From Mycobacterium paragordonae (lineage in GTDB: Bacteria; Actinomycetota; Actinomycetes; Mycobacteriales; Mycobacteriaceae), in contig NZ_CP025547.1 in NCBI RefSeq assembly GCF_003614435.1, positions 124,001 to 188,000 on the forward strand: 64,000 nucleotides of DNA, written 5' to 3'. Under the pieces are notes generated by a model. The model was not told the DNA's origin. It made no database searches and worked only from the letters and a program-made list of their open reading frames with translations. Shown here piece by piece: positions 44,002-54,005 of the stretch. The translations under genes and the position numbers were made by a program. The stretch's first letter is position 1; each line of letters opens with the position of its first letter.

Positions 44002-44868
44002 ATGACAGAGACCGTTCCGAGTGCCCTTCCGAGCAGGCTCCATCCGCGGCTGCAGCGCACGTTAGACGGCGTGCAGAGCGAGTGGAACCGGGTCGGAACG
44101 CAGACACGGTTCTATGTCACGACACTCGGGGCGATTCCCGATGCTGTCATCAATTACCGGACCGAGTTGCTGCGCCTGATCGCGCAATTGGGCTTGGGTG
44201 CTGCGGCGCTGGCGATGATCGGGGGGACCGTCGTGATCGTCGGCTTCCTGACCATGACCACCGGCGCCTTGGTGGCGGTACAGGGTTACAACCAGTTGGC
44301 GTCCGTCGGTATCGAAGCCCTCACCGGATTCGCGTCGGCCTACTTCAACGTCCGGCTCATTGTGCCCGGAACCGCGTCCGTCGCATTGTCGGCGACCATC
44401 GGTGCCGGCGCCACCGCTCAGATGGGCGCGATGCGGATCAACGAGGAGATCGATGCGCTCGAGGTGATCGGTATCCGCAGCGTCAGCTACCTGGCGTCCA
44501 CCCGGGTCGTTGCCGGGGTCGTCGTGGTGATCCCGCTGTACTGCGTGGCAATCATGATGGCCTTTCTGGCCTCCCGCGCCGGCACCACCGCCATCTACGG
44601 TCAGGGCACCGGTGTCTACGACCATTACTTCAACACGTTCCTCAGTCCCCGCGACATCATCTGGTCGTTCTTCCAGGTGGTGGCGATCACGATCGTGGTG
44701 ATGCTGGTGCACACCTTTTACGGCTATACGGCGAGTGGTGGGCCCGCCGGCGTTGGTGAGGCCGTAGGCCGGGCCGTGCGTACCTCGATGGTGGTCGCGG
44801 CAGTAGAGATCGTGATGATCACGCTTGCCGTCTACGGGCAGTCCGGCAACTTCCACCTGGCGGGCTGA
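44002..44868 (+). CDS. Mce-associated permease YrbEB
   Basis: The 288-residue partner permease has a cytosolic N-terminus and then five to six membrane segments. The coupling loop is QMGAMRINEEIDALEVIGI, the MlaE-family EQ-loop equivalent. It lies nine bases after yrbEA. The pair would move a hydrophobic ligand handed down the MceA-F tube into the cytoplasmic membrane. Confidence 0.92.
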   Translation: MTETVPSALPSRLHPRLQRTLDGVQSEWNRVGTQTRFYVTTLGAIPDAVINYRTELLRLIAQLGLGAAALAMIGGTVVIVGFLTMTTGALVAVQGYNQLASVGIEALTGFASAYFNVRLIVPGTASVALSATIGAGATAQMGAMRINEEIDALEVIGIRSVSYLASTRVVAGVVVVIPLYCVAIMMAFLASRAGTTAIYGQGTGVYDHYFNTFLSPRDIIWSFFQVVAITIVVMLVHTFYGYTASGGPAGVGEAVGRAVRTSMVVAAVEIVMITLAVYGQSGNFHLAG

Positions 44869-44872
44869 CACT

Positions 44873-46252
44873 ATGAAACCCAGGGCAGGCCAACACCGCA
44901 TCCGCTCCGCCTGGTGGACGGTGATCCTGTTCGGGGCCATCGGTGTCTTCCTTTTGGTGACCACGACGTCCTTTGCCGGCACGTTCAGATCATTTGTGCC
45001 GGTGACCCTTACGTCAGATCGAGCCGGGCTGGTGATGGAGACCGGCGCCAAGGTCGAGTTGCGTGGCGTCCAGGTCGGCCGGGTCGGCAACATCGGCGAG
45101 GGCCAGAACATGGCCAGCTTGAGCCTGGAGATCGACCCCGATCAGATCCGCTACATCCCGGCCAACGTGCAGGCACAGATCAGTTCCACGACCGCGTTCG
45201 GCGCCAAGTTCGTCGAGCTGGTGTATCCGGAGAACCCGAGTCGTGCTCGGTTGACCGCGGGCGCGGTGCTGCACTCGAAGAATGTCAACACAGAGGTCAA
45301 TACGGTTTTTGGCAATGTCGTCGACCTGCTCAACATGATCGATCCGGTGAAGCTGAACGCAGTGCTGACCGCAGTGGCCGACGGCGTACGCGGCCAAGGC
45401 GAACGGATGGGCGAGGCGACTACCGACCTCAATCAGGTGTTGCAGGCACTCAACGCGCGCAGCGACACCATCCGCCAAGACTGGCGCTCCTTCAAAAACT
45501 TCAACGACACCTATGACGCGGCCGCCCGGGACATCTTGACGGTTCTGAATGCCGCCAGCACCACCAGCACCACCGTGGTGGATCATTCGAAAGCGCTGGA
45601 CTCATTGCTGCTCAACGTCATTGGCTTCGCAAACGCCGGGACCAACTTGCTCGGTACCAGCAGGGACAATCTCGTCGGGGCAGTCAACATTCTCGAGCCG
45701 ACGACGAACCTGCTTCTCAAGTACAGCCCGGAGTACACCTGCTTTCTGCAGGGCGCCAAGTGGTATCTGGACAACGGGGGCTACGCGGCGTGGGGCGGCG
45801 ACGGCCGCACTCTTCAACTCGACGTCGCTCTGCTGCTGGGCAACGACCCCTACGTCTATCCGGACAACCTGCCGCTCAACGCCGCCAAGGGCGGACCCGG
45901 CGGACAGCCCGGGTGCGGGTCGCTGCCGGATGCCTCCAAGAACTTCCCGGTGCGCCAGCTGATCACCAACACCGGTTGGGGAACCGGGCTCGATATCCGG
46001 CCCAACCCCGGCATCGGGCATCCCTGTTGGGCCGACTACTTCCCGGTGACCCGTGCCGAGCCCAAGCCGCCCTCCGTGCGTCCGTGTATCCCCGGGCCGG
46101 CAGTGGGGCCGGAGCCGTACGGCAACGGCGCGCCGCCGTACAACGCCACGCTGTACGGGCCGGGTGGAGTGCCGCTGTGGCCAGGGATACCCCCGGCGCC
46201 ACCACCGCAGCCCGGCCCGCCCCCAGCGGAAACGGGACCGCCGCCACCGTGA
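44873..46252 (+). CDS. MceA family protein
   Basis: The 459-residue protein has an N-terminal membrane anchor (VILFGAIGVFLLV), the MCE domain at about residues 35-115 (GLVMETGAKVELRGVQVGRVG), a long helical needle region and a C-terminal Pro-rich tail of PPP repeats. One of six different subunits, it helps form the hydrophobic tube through the cell envelope for lipid or sterol uptake. The start is ATG at 44873, four bases after yrbEB; earlier in-frame codons lie inside that gene. Confidence 0.92.
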   Translation: MKPRAGQHRIRSAWWTVILFGAIGVFLLVTTTSFAGTFRSFVPVTLTSDRAGLVMETGAKVELRGVQVGRVGNIGEGQNMASLSLEIDPDQIRYIPANVQAQISSTTAFGAKFVELVYPENPSRARLTAGAVLHSKNVNTEVNTVFGNVVDLLNMIDPVKLNAVLTAVADGVRGQGERMGEATTDLNQVLQALNARSDTIRQDWRSFKNFNDTYDAAARDILTVLNAASTTSTTVVDHSKALDSLLLNVIGFANAGTNLLGTSRDNLVGAVNILEPTTNLLLKYSPEYTCFLQGAKWYLDNGGYAAWGGDGRTLQLDVALLLGNDPYVYPDNLPLNAAKGGPGGQPGCGSLPDASKNFPVRQLITNTGWGTGLDIRPNPGIGHPCWADYFPVTRAEPKPPSVRPCIPGPAVGPEPYGNGAPPYNATLYGPGGVPLWPGIPPAPPPQPGPPPAETGPPPP

Positions 46253-46286
46253 CCGTTGACCCTCGATACAGGCAGGAGAAGAAGCT

Positions 46287-47315
46287 ATGCAGGAGAACCT
46301 GAAAGGCGTCATCGTGCGCCTCGGCGCATTCCTGACGGCATGCCTGCTGGCCGCGTTCTTGCTGGTAGCCATCTTCGGGCAGGTCCGATTCGGCGAGGGT
46401 AAGACCTACTACGCCGAGTTCACCAACGTGTCCAATCTGAGGGTGGGCAAGCTGGTCCGCATCGCCGGGGTTGAGGTAGGCAAAGTAAAGGCCATCTCCG
46501 TCAACCCCGACGCGACGGTGCGGGTCGAGTTCACCGCCGACGACTCGGTGACCCTCACGGAGGGAACCCGGGCAGTGATCCAGTACGACAACTTGTTCGG
46601 CGACCGATACCTGGCGCTCCAGGAGGGCAGCGGGGGACTCAAGATATTGAGTCCCGGTCAGACCATTCCGGTGGACCGCACCCAGCCGGCGCTGGATCTG
46701 GATGCGCTGATCGGTGGATTCCGCCCGCTGTTTCGTGCGCTGAACCCCGAACAGGTGAATGCGCTGAGCGGACAGTTGCTGCAGGCGTTTCAAGGGCAGG
46801 GCCCCACGATCGCGTCGTTCCTGAATCAGGCGGCGGCGGTGACCAATACCCTGGCCGACCGAGATCAGCTGATCGGGCAGGTCATCACCAACCTCAACGT
46901 GGTGCTCGGTTCGCTGGGCGGCCAGAACGACCGGCTGGACAAAGCGGTTATTTCGCTGTCGCAGTTGGTTCACGGGCTGGCAGAACGCAAGACCGACATT
47001 TCCAACGCGGTGGCCTACACCAACGCCGCCGCAGGATCGGTCGCCGACTTGCTGGCCCAGTCCCGTGAGCCGTTCCGGAAGGTGGTTCACGAGACCGATC
47101 GGGTTTCGACCATCGCGTTAGCCGACCACGACTACCTCGACAATCTGCTCAACACGTTGCCGGACAAATACCAGGCGCTGGTCCGGCAGGGCGTCTACGG
47201 CGACTACTTCGCCTTCTACTTCTGCGATGTCGTACTCAAAGTCAACGGCAAAGGGGGCCAGCCGGTGTACATCAAGGTGGCCGGTCAGAGCACGGGACGG
47301 TGCGCGCCGAAATGA
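46287..47315 (+). CDS. MceB family protein
   Basis: The 342-residue protein has an N-terminal anchor (LGAFLTACLLAAFLLVAIFG), an MCE domain (LRVGKLVRIAGVEVGKVKAI) and a helical region, ending in a cysteine-containing segment typical of MceB. It shows no long Pro-rich tail. The start is ATG at 46287 with AGGAGAAG upstream. Its stop overlaps mceC by four bases. Confidence 0.92.
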   Translation: MQENLKGVIVRLGAFLTACLLAAFLLVAIFGQVRFGEGKTYYAEFTNVSNLRVGKLVRIAGVEVGKVKAISVNPDATVRVEFTADDSVTLTEGTRAVIQYDNLFGDRYLALQEGSGGLKILSPGQTIPVDRTQPALDLDALIGGFRPLFRALNPEQVNALSGQLLQAFQGQGPTIASFLNQAAAVTNTLADRDQLIGQVITNLNVVLGSLGGQNDRLDKAVISLSQLVHGLAERKTDISNAVAYTNAAAGSVADLLAQSREPFRKVVHETDRVSTIALADHDYLDNLLNTLPDKYQALVRQGVYGDYFAFYFCDVVLKVNGKGGQPVYIKVAGQSTGRCAPK

Positions 47316-48658
47316 AATCCTTCTCCGAGCGCAGCCCGATGGTCCTCGGCACCGTCGGCATCCTGGCCGTCGCCGGGATCGTGACGGCCGCGCTGCAATA
47401 CCAGAAGCTGCCCTTCTTCAACCAGGGCACCGACGTCTCCGCCTATTTCGCCGACGCGGGCGGCTTGCGAACCGGCAACGCTGTCGAAGTTTCCGGATAT
47501 CCGGTGGGGAAGGTCGCGAGCATCGAACTCGACGGGCCGGGCGTGCTGGTCAAATTCAAAGTCGGCAAGGACATCCGTCTCGGGGACCGCACCGAGGTGG
47601 CGATCAAAGGCAAAGGCCTCTTGGGCGGCAAGATTCTCGACGTCCTACCCCGCGGCGACGGCAGGCTGAATGGCCCCATCCCAATCGAGCGGACCGTCTC
47701 GCCCTACCAGCTACCCGAGGCCCTTGGCGACCTGGCCGCCACGATCAGCGGGCTCAACACCGAACAGCTTTCCGGGTCGCTCAGCACACTGGCGCAAACC
47801 TTTGCCAACACCCCGCCAGACCTCAGGAACGCGTTGCAGGGGGTGGCGCGGTTTGCGCAAACACTCGACGAGCGCGACGCGCAACTTCGCAATCTGCTCA
47901 GCAACGCCGCCAAGGCGACGGGGGTGCTGGCCAAGCGCACTGATCAGATCGTCGGCCTGGTGCGGGACACGAATGCGCTGCTGGCACAGCTGCGGACACA
48001 AAGCGCGGCCCTGAGTCAGATCTGGACGAATATGTCGGCGGTGTCGCGGCAACTGCAAGGGTTCATTGCCGAGAACCGACAGGAACTGCGGCCGGCGCTG
48101 GACAAGCTCAACGGGGTGCTGGCGATTGTCGACCAACGCAAGGAACGCATTCAGCAGGCCATCCCACTGATCAACACGTATGTGATGTCGCTTGGTGAAT
48201 CGGTTTCATCCGGTCCCTTCTTCAAGGCGTACGTGGTGAATCTGCTTCCGGGTCAGTTCGTCCAGCCGTTCATCGGTGCCGCCTTCTCCGACCTGGGACT
48301 GGACCCGGCCACGTTGCTGCCGTCGCAGCTGACCGACCCGCCAACAGGCCAGCCCGGGACCCCGGCGTTGCCGATGCCGTACCCGCGGACCGGCCAGGGT
48401 GGCGAGCCGCGGTTGAATTTGCCAGACGCGATCACCGGCAACCCGCAGGATCACCAGTGCGGTATGCCCGGTGCGGCGTTGCCCGGCCCCGGCTGTTACC
48501 CGTATCGGGAACCCCCGCCGGCCCCGCCACCCGGCGGCCCGCCGCCCGGACCGCCCGCTCAACCGCCTTCGAGCCTTCAGTCCCGACCCGAACCGACATC
48601 CGCGCCGACCGTCGTAGAAGTGGGCCCAGGACCGTCCCGGCCAGGAGGTCAACCGTGA
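47312..48658 (+). CDS. MceC family protein
   Basis: The 448-residue protein has an anchor at about residues 12-30, an MCE domain (LRTGNAVEVSGYPVGKVASI), an extended helical region rich in Gln/Leu, and a C-terminal Pro-rich tail with PPPAPPPGGPPPG. The start is fixed by the ATGA overlap with mceB. Confidence 0.92.
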   Translation: MKSFSERSPMVLGTVGILAVAGIVTAALQYQKLPFFNQGTDVSAYFADAGGLRTGNAVEVSGYPVGKVASIELDGPGVLVKFKVGKDIRLGDRTEVAIKGKGLLGGKILDVLPRGDGRLNGPIPIERTVSPYQLPEALGDLAATISGLNTEQLSGSLSTLAQTFANTPPDLRNALQGVARFAQTLDERDAQLRNLLSNAAKATGVLAKRTDQIVGLVRDTNALLAQLRTQSAALSQIWTNMSAVSRQLQGFIAENRQELRPALDKLNGVLAIVDQRKERIQQAIPLINTYVMSLGESVSSGPFFKAYVVNLLPGQFVQPFIGAAFSDLGLDPATLLPSQLTDPPTGQPGTPALPMPYPRTGQGGEPRLNLPDAITGNPQDHQCGMPGAALPGPGCYPYREPPPAPPPGGPPPGPPAQPPSSLQSRPEPTSAPTVVEVGPGPSRPGGQP

Positions 48659-49992
48659 TGACGAGGCTGCGTCGGGCCCGCGCCGTGCTGGCGACCACAC
48701 TTGTCCTGGTTCTCGTGGCCGGGGTGGTCGTCGCGATGCGGGCCGGCGATCAGGCCGCCCGGACACTCGTGGTCGGCTACTTCGACAACAGCAACGGCTT
48801 GTTTGTCGGTGACGACGTGCGCATCCGCGGCGTGCCGGTGGGCAAGGTCGTCAAGATCGAACCGCAGCCGCTGCGGGCCAAGATTTCGTTCTGGTTCGAT
48901 CGCAAGTACAAGGTGCCGGCCGATGCCAAGGCCGCGATTCTGTCGCCGCAGCTGGTCACCGGCCGGGCTATCCAGCTGACGCCGCCCTACAGTGGCGGGC
49001 CCACCATGAAGGACGGCGCGGTCATCCCTGCTGACCGCACCGCGGTGCCGGTGGAGTGGGATGACTTGCGGGCGCAACTGCAGCGGCTGACCGAATTGCT
49101 GAAGCCCACCCAGCCCGGTGGGGTCAGCACGTTGGGTTCGCTCATCAACACCGCAGCCGACAACCTGCGCGGTCAGGGCTCCACAATTCGCGACACGATC
49201 ATCAAACTGTCGCAGGCAGTGTCCGCGCTCGGAGACCACAGCAAAGACATCTTCGCCACCTTCAGAGATCTGTCGACACTGGTTACGGCCCTGCACGACA
49301 GCGCAGATCTGCTCGAGCAGCTCAACCACAACCTGGCGGCGGTGTCCTCGGTGCTGGCCGACGACCCCAACAAGGTCGGCCAGGCGTTCGAAGACCTCAA
49401 CGGGGTGGTAGCCGACGTGCAGAGTTTCGCCGCCGACAACCGGGAGGCGGTGGGCACCGCGTCAGACAAACTGACGTCGATCACCCAGGCGCTGGTGGCG
49501 AGCCTCGACGACATCAAGCAGACGCTGCACATCGGGCCGACGGTGTTGCAGGACTTCAACAACATCTACGAACCGGCCAACGGTGCGCTGACCGGCGCAC
49601 TGGCGGGCAACAACATGGCCAACCCGATCGAGTTCCTGTGCGGATCCGTGCAAGCAGCCTCCCGGTTGGGCGGTGAGCAAGCGGCGAAACTCTGCGCGCA
49701 GTACATGGCGCCAATCTTCAAGAACCGCCAATACAACTTCCCCCCGCTAGGAGAGAACTTGTTCGTCGGTGCACAGGCCAGGCCCAACGAGGTCACCTAC
49801 AGCGAGGACTGGATGCGGCCCGATTTTGTGCCGCCGGCCGCGAACGCGACGCCACCTGGCCAACCCGCCGCCGCGTCCCCGCCATTGCCCGCCGAAGCAC
49901 CGGCTGCCGGCCCGCCCGCTCCCGCACCGTCGGCAACCGACCCCGCGGCCGGCCTGCGCGGCATGATGATCCCCCCGGGAGGTGGCTCATGA
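48655..49992 (+). CDS. MceD family protein
   Basis: The 445-residue protein has an anchor (AVLATTLVLVLVAGVVV), an MCE domain (LFVGDDVRIRGVPVGKVVKI), a helical needle segment and a Pro/Ala-rich end. GTG at 48655 overlaps the mceC stop (GTGA) and has AGGAGG six bases upstream; ATG at 48658 is the alternative. Confidence 0.92.
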   Translation: MMTRLRRARAVLATTLVLVLVAGVVVAMRAGDQAARTLVVGYFDNSNGLFVGDDVRIRGVPVGKVVKIEPQPLRAKISFWFDRKYKVPADAKAAILSPQLVTGRAIQLTPPYSGGPTMKDGAVIPADRTAVPVEWDDLRAQLQRLTELLKPTQPGGVSTLGSLINTAADNLRGQGSTIRDTIIKLSQAVSALGDHSKDIFATFRDLSTLVTALHDSADLLEQLNHNLAAVSSVLADDPNKVGQAFEDLNGVVADVQSFAADNREAVGTASDKLTSITQALVASLDDIKQTLHIGPTVLQDFNNIYEPANGALTGALAGNNMANPIEFLCGSVQAASRLGGEQAAKLCAQYMAPIFKNRQYNFPPLGENLFVGAQARPNEVTYSEDWMRPDFVPPAANATPPGQPAAASPPLPAEAPAAGPPAPAPSATDPAAGLRGMMIPPGGGS

Positions 49993-51158
49993 GGTTCAGC
50001 CGCTGGCGCCGCGCCGCGGCGAGCCGGGTGATGCTCCTGGTGACGATCGTTGCCGTAGCCGGTACGTGCGGCTGCGGCTGGCACGGCCTGAACTCGCTGT
50101 CGCTGCCCGGCACGCAGGGTGACGGCCCGGGATCCTTCGCGATCCAGGCGCAGATGCCCGAAGTCAACAACATCCAACCCAACTCCCGGGTTCGCGTCGC
50201 CGACGTGACGGTTGGGCACGTGACGAAAATCGAGCGCCAGGGCTGGCACGCATTGGTGACCATGCGGCTCAACGGTGACGTCGCCCTGCCCGCCAACGCA
50301 ACCGCCAAAATCGGCACGACCAGCCTGCTGGGCTCCTACCACATTGAGCTGGGACCACCGGCGGGCGAAGCGCCGCAAGGCAAGCTGCGTGAGGGCTCAC
50401 TCATCCCGCTGTCCCGCGCCGGCGCCTACCCGAATACCGAACAGACGCTGGCGGCGCTGTCGTTGGTGCTCAACGGCGGTGGACTGGGCCAGATCCAGGA
50501 CATCACCGAGGCGTTCAGCACCGCGTTCCGGGGCCGCGAGCAAGATCTGCGGAGCCTGATCGGGCAACTCGACAAATTCACCGCATACCTCAACGACCAG
50601 TCCGGTGACATCATCGCGGCCACCGACAGCTTGAACCGCCTGGCCGGAAAGTTCGCCGAACAGCAACCTGTCCTGGATCGAGCCCTGACGACAGTCCCTG
50701 AGGCGCTCGCAGTGCTCAACAGCGAGCGGGACAACCTGGTAGAGGCAGCCGACCGGCTGAGCAAATTCAGCGCCCTGACCGTCGATTCGGTCAACAGGAC
50801 CAAAGCGAACCTGGTCAAGGAACTGAAAGAGTTGGGGCCCGTACTTGAGTCGCTCGCCAACGCCGGTCCGAGCATGACACGCGCATTAAGCCTGCTTGCC
50901 ACCTTCCCGTTTCCGAACGAAACCTTCCAGAATTTTCAACGGGGCGATTACGCCAACCTGACGGGGATCATCGACCTCACGCTCAGCCGAATCGACCAGG
51001 GACTATTCACCGGCACCCGGTGGGAGTGCCATCTGACCGAGCTGGAGCTGCAGTGGGGACGCACTATCGGCCAGTACCCCAGTCCGTGCACGGCCGGGTT
51101 CCGGAACACCCCGGGTAATCCGCTGACCATCCCGTACCACTGGGACCAGGGGTCGTAG
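49989..51158 (+). CDS. MceE family lipoprotein
   Basis: The 389-residue protein has a lipoprotein-like signal ending AGTCGCGWHGLNS; Cys29 aligns with the lipidated Cys of other MceE (Lpr) proteins, although the lipobox residues before it (Thr-Cys-Gly) are atypical. The MCE domain (NSRVRVADVTVGHVTKI) and a helical region follow. Overlap with mceD is four bases. Confidence 0.9.
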   Translation: MRFSRWRRAAASRVMLLVTIVAVAGTCGCGWHGLNSLSLPGTQGDGPGSFAIQAQMPEVNNIQPNSRVRVADVTVGHVTKIERQGWHALVTMRLNGDVALPANATAKIGTTSLLGSYHIELGPPAGEAPQGKLREGSLIPLSRAGAYPNTEQTLAALSLVLNGGGLGQIQDITEAFSTAFRGREQDLRSLIGQLDKFTAYLNDQSGDIIAATDSLNRLAGKFAEQQPVLDRALTTVPEALAVLNSERDNLVEAADRLSKFSALTVDSVNRTKANLVKELKELGPVLESLANAGPSMTRALSLLATFPFPNETFQNFQRGDYANLTGIIDLTLSRIDQGLFTGTRWECHLTELELQWGRTIGQYPSPCTAGFRNTPGNPLTIPYHWDQGS

Positions 51159-52625
51159 ATGCTACACCGACGCGTCAAAATACAGCTGGCCCTCTTCAGC
51201 GTGATCGCGCTGGTCGCGATGGCGGTGATGGCCCTGCACTTCGTGAAACTGCCGGCCATGCTGGTCGGCGTCGGCCGCTACACCGTGAAGGTGGAGTTGC
51301 CGGAAGCCGCCGGGCTGTACAGCACCGGCAATGTCACCTATCGCGGCTCGGAAGTGGGCCGGGTGCAGTCCGTGGGTCTGACCGACAATGGCGTCGAGGC
51401 GGTGCTGTCCCTGAAATCCGGCATCGACATCCCGTCGGATCTCAAAGCCGAGGTGCACAGCCAATCCGCGGTCGGCGAAACCTACATCGAGTTGTTGCCC
51501 CGCAACGGCACCTCGCCGCCGCTGAAAGACGGCGACGTGATCCGGCGGTCCGACACCTCCGTGCCGCCTAACATCAACGCCCTGCTCAGTGCCGCCAATA
51601 CCGCTTTGCAGGCAATACCTCACGACAACCTGCAGACCGTCATCAACGAGTCGTACACCGCGGTGGGTGGGCTTGGCCCCGAACTTTCCCGCCTGATCAT
51701 GGGCTCGTCCAACCTGGCGATCGACGCACGCAAGAATCTCGACCCGCTGGTCGCGCTGATCGACCAAGCGCAGCCGGTGCTCGACTCACAGACCCACACG
51801 TCGGATGCGATTGCCGGGTGGGCAGCACACCTGGCCACCGTGACCTCGGAATTACAGACCCACGACGCGGCGGTCGCGGGCACCATTGACCAGGGCGGCC
51901 CGGCATTCGGGGAACTGCGTCAACTGTTCGAGCGGGTGCAACCCACCTTGCCCATCCTGCTGGCCAATCTCGTCAGCGTCGGACAGGTCGCGGTCACTTA
52001 TCAAAACGACTTGGAACAGCTGCTGGTCATATTCCCCGAGTCCATCGCCGCCGAACAGGCCGGCATCCTCGCCAACGTCAACACCAAGCAGCCGTACCAC
52101 GGCCAGTACCTGAGCTTCAACCTCAACCTCAACCTGCCCCCGCCGTGCACTACCGGATTTTTGCCGGCCCAGCAGCAGCGGGTCCCCACCTACGAGGACT
52201 ACCCGCAGCGAGCCCCGGGCGACCTGTATTGCAGGGTTCCGCAGGACTCGCCTCTCAACGTGCGCGGTGCCCGCAACGCACCCTGTGAAACCGTGCCCGG
52301 TAAGCGGGCACCGACCGTCAAGCTGTGCGAAAGCAACGAACAGTACGTCCCGCTCAACGACGGCTGGAACTGGAAAGGCGACCCCAACGCCACCCTCTCG
52401 GGTCAGGGCATCCCGCAGCTGCCACCCGGATCGCCTGCACCGCCGGGCGGGGCTGCGGCTGCAACCGGTCCGGCACCACCCCCGATTGCCGCCGCCCAGT
52501 ACGACCCGGCTACCGGCACCTACATCGGACCCGACGGGCATCAGTACACCCAGTCCGACCTGGCCCAAACCGCGCCCCAGGACAAGACATGGCAATCGAT
52601 GCTGCTGCCACCGCAGGGGCCCTGA
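51159..52625 (+). CDS. MceF family protein
   Basis: The 488-residue protein has an anchor (LALFSVIALVAMAVMAL), an MCE domain (LYSTGNVTYRGSEVGRVQSV), a helical segment and a C-terminal domain rich in Pro and Gly. It starts directly after the mceE stop. It completes the A-F set; all six genes are full-length, so the transporter should be functional. Confidence 0.92.
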   Translation: MLHRRVKIQLALFSVIALVAMAVMALHFVKLPAMLVGVGRYTVKVELPEAAGLYSTGNVTYRGSEVGRVQSVGLTDNGVEAVLSLKSGIDIPSDLKAEVHSQSAVGETYIELLPRNGTSPPLKDGDVIRRSDTSVPPNINALLSAANTALQAIPHDNLQTVINESYTAVGGLGPELSRLIMGSSNLAIDARKNLDPLVALIDQAQPVLDSQTHTSDAIAGWAAHLATVTSELQTHDAAVAGTIDQGGPAFGELRQLFERVQPTLPILLANLVSVGQVAVTYQNDLEQLLVIFPESIAAEQAGILANVNTKQPYHGQYLSFNLNLNLPPPCTTGFLPAQQQRVPTYEDYPQRAPGDLYCRVPQDSPLNVRGARNAPCETVPGKRAPTVKLCESNEQYVPLNDGWNWKGDPNATLSGQGIPQLPPGSPAPPGGAAAATGPAPPPIAAAQYDPATGTYIGPDGHQYTQSDLAQTAPQDKTWQSMLLPPQGP

Positions 52626-52636
52626 TGGCAACTACC

Positions 52637-52661
52637 AACAGACGCAGACAAACAGACGCAG
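52637..52661 (+). repeat. 14-base direct repeat in the mceF-mam gap
   Basis: AACAGACGCAG occurs at 52637-52647 and 52651-52661, a 14-base period, in the 60-base spacer after mceF. Confidence 0.5.
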
Positions 52662-52685
52662 GACGCACGATGGACGGAGGACGGT

Positions 52686-53312
52686 ATGACCGTGGTGATT
52701 GATCCCGAACTGCCCTTGGACGGCGACGTCAGCGTCGACGTCGAGGACAGCGTCGACGTCGAGGACAGCCCACGCGAGCCCGCTGAAGATGAAGCCGATT
52801 GCGCGCCCGTGGCCCGGAGCAGGCAGCCCATGTCCGCGCAGCGGCGCGCAACGCTGTTCGGTTTGACCGCGGTCGTTGCATTGACGTCGCTGGCCGGATG
52901 GTTGGGATTCCGGCTCCACCAGTCACACCAGGTGCAGGCCCAGCGGAGTCAGTATCTGCAGGTGGCCAGGCAGGGCGCGTTGAACTTGACGACCATCGAC
53001 TGGCAGCACGCCGACGCCGATGTGCGCCGCATTCTGGATGGGGCGACCGGGGAGTTCTACAACGACTTCGCCAAGCGGTCGCAGCCGTTTATCGAGGTTC
53101 TCCAACAAACCAAGGCGACCACCGTGGGCACGATAAAGGAGGCCGGGCTGGAATCGGAGACAGCCGACGGCGCCCAGGTGCTGGTGGCAGTTGCCGTGCA
53201 GACGTCAAATGCGGGCGAAGCCGACCCGGCGCCGCGGGGATGGCGGATGCGGATCTCCGTCCAGAGGGTCGGCGATCAGGTCAAGGTTTCTAACGTCGGG
53301 TTCGTGCAATGA
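52686..53312 (+). CDS. Mce-associated membrane protein (Mam type), first copy
   Basis: The 208-residue protein has an acidic N-terminus, one membrane helix (about residues 58-78) and a soluble NTF2-like domain, as in the Mam proteins coded after mce operons. The N-terminus contains the repeat VDVEDS twice, from an 18-base tandem DNA repeat at 52734-52769. Mam proteins are thought to stabilise the Mce complex. GGAGG precedes the ATG. The stop overlaps the next gene by four bases. Confidence 0.85.
   Translation: MTVVIDPELPLDGDVSVDVEDSVDVEDSPREPAEDEADCAPVARSRQPMSAQRRATLFGLTAVVALTSLAGWLGFRLHQSHQVQAQRSQYLQVARQGALNLTTIDWQHADADVRRILDGATGEFYNDFAKRSQPFIEVLQQTKATTVGTIKEAGLESETADGAQVLVAVAVQTSNAGEADPAPRGWRMRISVQRVGDQVKVSNVGFVQ
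52734..52769 (+). repeat. 18-base tandem repeat within the mam gene
   Basis: GTCGACGTCGAGGACAGC occurs twice in perfect tandem and keeps the frame (VDVEDS). Copy number may vary between strains. Confidence 0.8.
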
Positions 53313-53998
53313 GGCGGGTCATGTCACGCCGCTCCGGTAGCCAGAAGGGCGGCGACTCGGAGGCCGAAACAACTGGTGGGTCAGTGCAGACGTTGGCCGT
53401 TTCAGATGAGGCCGTTGCGGAGGAGACCGTTGCGGACGAGACCAACGCGATCGACGCCGCGGTAGATGCAGACAAGCCAGACGACGACGGGCGGCCGCCG
53501 CGCACGTGGCGTCGCATCAGCTGGTCACGGGCGATCGCTTACGGGGTGCTGCCCGGGGTGGCGCTGTTGCTGGCCCTGGCCGTCGGATTTCTCAAGTTCG
53601 AGGATGCGTCGATTCGCGATGACGCCGTAGCTCGCGCGGAATCCGTGCGTGCCGCCACCGACGGCACCATCGCCCTGTTGTCCTACCGGCCCGAGACGGT
53701 GCAGACAGACCTTGACGCGGCGCGGGGCCGACTGACTGGCACGTTTCTGCAGGCCTACACGTCGCTGACCCACGACGTGGTGATCCCGGGCGCAAAGCAG
53801 AAGCAGATTTCTGCTGTGGCCACCGTCCCGGCTGCCACATCGACGTCGGCAACCGCCGACCACGCCGTTGTCCTGTTGTTCGTGAACCAGACCGTCGTCG
53901 TCGGCCAGGACGCGCCCGCCAGCACCGCATCCAGCGTTCGGGTCACCCTGGACAAGGTCGGCGGCCGTTGGCTGATCTCCAAATTCGACCCAGTCTGA
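53309..53998 (+). CDS. Mce-associated membrane protein (Mam type), second copy
   Basis: The 229-residue protein has the same plan as its neighbour: an acidic disordered N-terminus (to about residue 65), one membrane helix (AYGVLPGVALLLALAVGFL), then a soluble domain with FLQAYTSLTHDVVIPGAKQK. It is translationally coupled to the first copy. Confidence 0.85.
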   Translation: MRRVMSRRSGSQKGGDSEAETTGGSVQTLAVSDEAVAEETVADETNAIDAAVDADKPDDDGRPPRTWRRISWSRAIAYGVLPGVALLLALAVGFLKFEDASIRDDAVARAESVRAATDGTIALLSYRPETVQTDLDAARGRLTGTFLQAYTSLTHDVVIPGAKQKQISAVATVPAATSTSATADHAVVLLFVNQTVVVGQDAPASTASSVRVTLDKVGGRWLISKFDPV

Positions 53999-54005
53999 GC
54001 CGACG

